Positions 63,215 through 64,000 of a stretch of 64,000 nt of DNA are shown piece after piece (position 1 is the first letter of the stretch; each line of letters starts with the position of its first letter). The notes under the pieces are model-generated. The model was not told where the DNA came from, made no database searches, and saw only the letters and a list, made by a program, of their open reading frames with translations. The position numbers and the translations under genes are program-made. Origin of the DNA: Robertmurraya_A mangrovi (GTDB taxonomy: Bacteria > Bacillota > Bacilli > Bacillales > Cytobacillaceae). The stretch is taken from positions 554,105 to 618,104 of the forward strand of contig NZ_JAXOFX010000001.1 of assembly GCF_034427655.1 (NCBI RefSeq), written 5' to 3'.

Positions 63215-63843
63215 AACGTTTAATAGCTGAGAGATTACTAGAAATCGAGGCTGTTGCCTTACAACCAAATGATCCTTTTACGTGGGCATCAGGAATACAG
63301 TCCCCTATTTATTGTGACAATCGCTTAACACTGTCTTTTCCTCAAGTTAGAAAAGAAATTGCAAACGGCTTAAAAGACATCATATTAGATAAGTTTCCTG
63401 GAACGGAAGTGGTGGCGGGTACAGCTACTGCAGGAATTCCACATGCAGCATGGGTTAGTGAACTGTTAGACTTACCAATGTGCTATGTTCGATCAAAAGC
63501 AAAAGGACATGGTAAAGGGAATCAAATTGAAGGTAAAGCTTTAGAAGGCCAAAAGGTTGTGGTTGTAGAAGATTTGATTTCTACAGGAGGAAGCGTCATT
63601 ACGGCTGTTGAAGCTTTAAGAGAAGCTGGCTGCGATGTACTTGGAGTTGTCTCCATTTTTACATATGAGCTAGAAAAAGGAAAAGAATTACTAGCTGATG
63701 CTAACATTACTTCTTATTCATTAACGGATTTCTCTACACTATCTGAAGTGGCAAAAGATAAAGGCTATGTTAAGCAAGAAGATATGGCAAAATTAGATGA
63801 GTGGAAAAAAGATCCTGCTTCATGGGGGAAAGTAAATAGTTAA
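63211..63843 (+). CDS. pyrE: Orotate phosphoribosyltransferase
   Basis: 210 residues from ATG 63211, preceded by GGGAGGG. Converts orotate plus PRPP to OMP. The PRPP loop VVVVEDLISTGGSVITAVEA (about 113-132) and the conserved substrate loop YVRSKAKGHGKGNQIEG (about 92-108) are clear. Last gene of the operon. A terminator follows and, right behind it, a group II intron begins. Confidence 0.97.
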   Translation: MKRLIAERLLEIEAVALQPNDPFTWASGIQSPIYCDNRLTLSFPQVRKEIANGLKDIILDKFPGTEVVAGTATAGIPHAAWVSELLDLPMCYVRSKAKGHGKGNQIEGKALEGQKVVVVEDLISTGGSVITAVEALREAGCDVLGVVSIFTYELEKGKELLADANITSYSLTDFSTLSEVAKDKGYVKQEDMAKLDEWKKDPASWGKVNS

Positions 63844-63852
63844 ATAGGATAA

Positions 63853-63883
63853 GATAGTGGCATTTAGCTGCTATCTTTTTCTT
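63853..63883 (+). terminator. Terminator of the pyr operon, intron attachment side
   Basis: GATAGTGGC / GCTGCTATC (9 pairs, two G-U; 63853-63861 and 63867-63875), loop ATTTA, then TTTTTCTT. The next base begins the group II intron. Confidence 0.88.
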
Positions 63884-64000
63884 GTGTGCCAGGCATGGCA
63901 ATTATCTAGGTGGTGAAAGTCCACTGTGGGGGTACACATCGACCAACCACTAAGGAAGCGCAAGGTACTTATCGTGAGATAAGGGCTGGAGGAAGCGTGG
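63884..64000 (+). mobile_element. 5' end of a group II intron (class C-like), cut by the window end
   Basis: The sequence starts GTGTGCCAGGCATGGC, the usual 5' end of group II introns (domain I begins GTGYG), and continues with GGTGGTGAAAGTCCACTGTG and CTGGAGGAAGCG, both familiar from bacterial group II intron domain I. It begins directly after the T-run of a terminator hairpin, the typical target of group IIC introns. The reverse transcriptase and 3' end lie beyond the window. Confidence 0.85.

Noticed and set aside
1..64000. CRISPR arrays, tRNA or rRNA genes, prophage or defence systems
   Set aside because: Looked for and not seen; the tRNA-like element before ileS is a T-box leader and the repeats are dispersed single palindromes, not arrays.

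Overview
The window is a stretch of chromosome from a low-GC, endospore-forming member of the Bacillaceae. The gene order is that of the Bacillus ylb - dcw (division and cell wall) - spoIIG - ylm - ileS - pyr segment. Sporulation genes (ylbJ, rsfA, spoVD, spoVE, spoIIGA, sigE, sigG) mark an endospore former, bshC marks bacillithiol as the likely thiol, and a DNPR motif in MurE marks meso-diaminopimelate peptidoglycan. Genus-level assignment is not possible from sequence reading alone. Insertions relative to B. subtilis (acyl-CoA carboxylase genes, a crotonase, a secreted amidase, repeats) suggest a relative rather than B. subtilis itself.

Region by region. 1-1.4 kb: C-terminal part of a membrane-anchored protein with a stalk-like C-terminus. 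1.8-10.8 kb: housekeeping 'ylb' block (rsmD, coaD, ylbJ, a patatin-like gene, sepM, tmcAL, ylbN, rpmF, a crotonase, rsfA, ylbP). 11-14.4 kb: a biotin-dependent acyl-CoA carboxylase operon (biotin carboxylase, carrier, carboxyltransferase) with a cre-like site in its leader. 14.5-17.6 kb: panE, a DUF3397-type membrane protein, bshC. 18-39.2 kb: the dcw cluster from mraZ through ftsZ, interrupted by a secreted N-acetylmuramoyl-L-alanine amidase between spoVE and murG. 39.5-42.2 kb: spoIIGA-sigE-sigG, the mother-cell and forespore sigma factors. 42.3-46.7 kb: ylmC to ylmH and divIVA. 46.8-49.9 kb: T-box-controlled ileS. 50-51.8 kb: a short DksA/TraR-like gene, lspA, and a RluD-type pseudouridine synthase. 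51.85-63.85 kb: the complete de novo pyrimidine operon pyrR-P-B-C-carA-carB-K-D-F-E with three PyrR-binding attenuators. The last 117 bases are the 5' end of a group II intron immediately after the pyrE terminator.

How it works together: peptidoglycan precursor synthesis (murE, mraY, murD, murG, murB), septal synthesis and divisome (ftsL, pbpB, divIB, ftsA, ftsZ, sepF, divIVA) and spore cortex enzymes (spoVD, spoVE) lie next to the sigma factors that use the asymmetric septum as a checkpoint. Control elements readable in the sequence include an MraZ-type operator, a SigH-type promoter before ftsA, a spoIIG promoter with a 22-bp spacer, a sigG leader hairpin, an Ile T-box and the PyrR attenuators.

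The most unusual non-coding content is a family of three 127-bp palindromic elements, all the same length and orientation, sitting before mraZ, murG and divIVA, with compensatory base changes in their stems. I found no wholly new multi-gene defence or biosynthetic system in this window.
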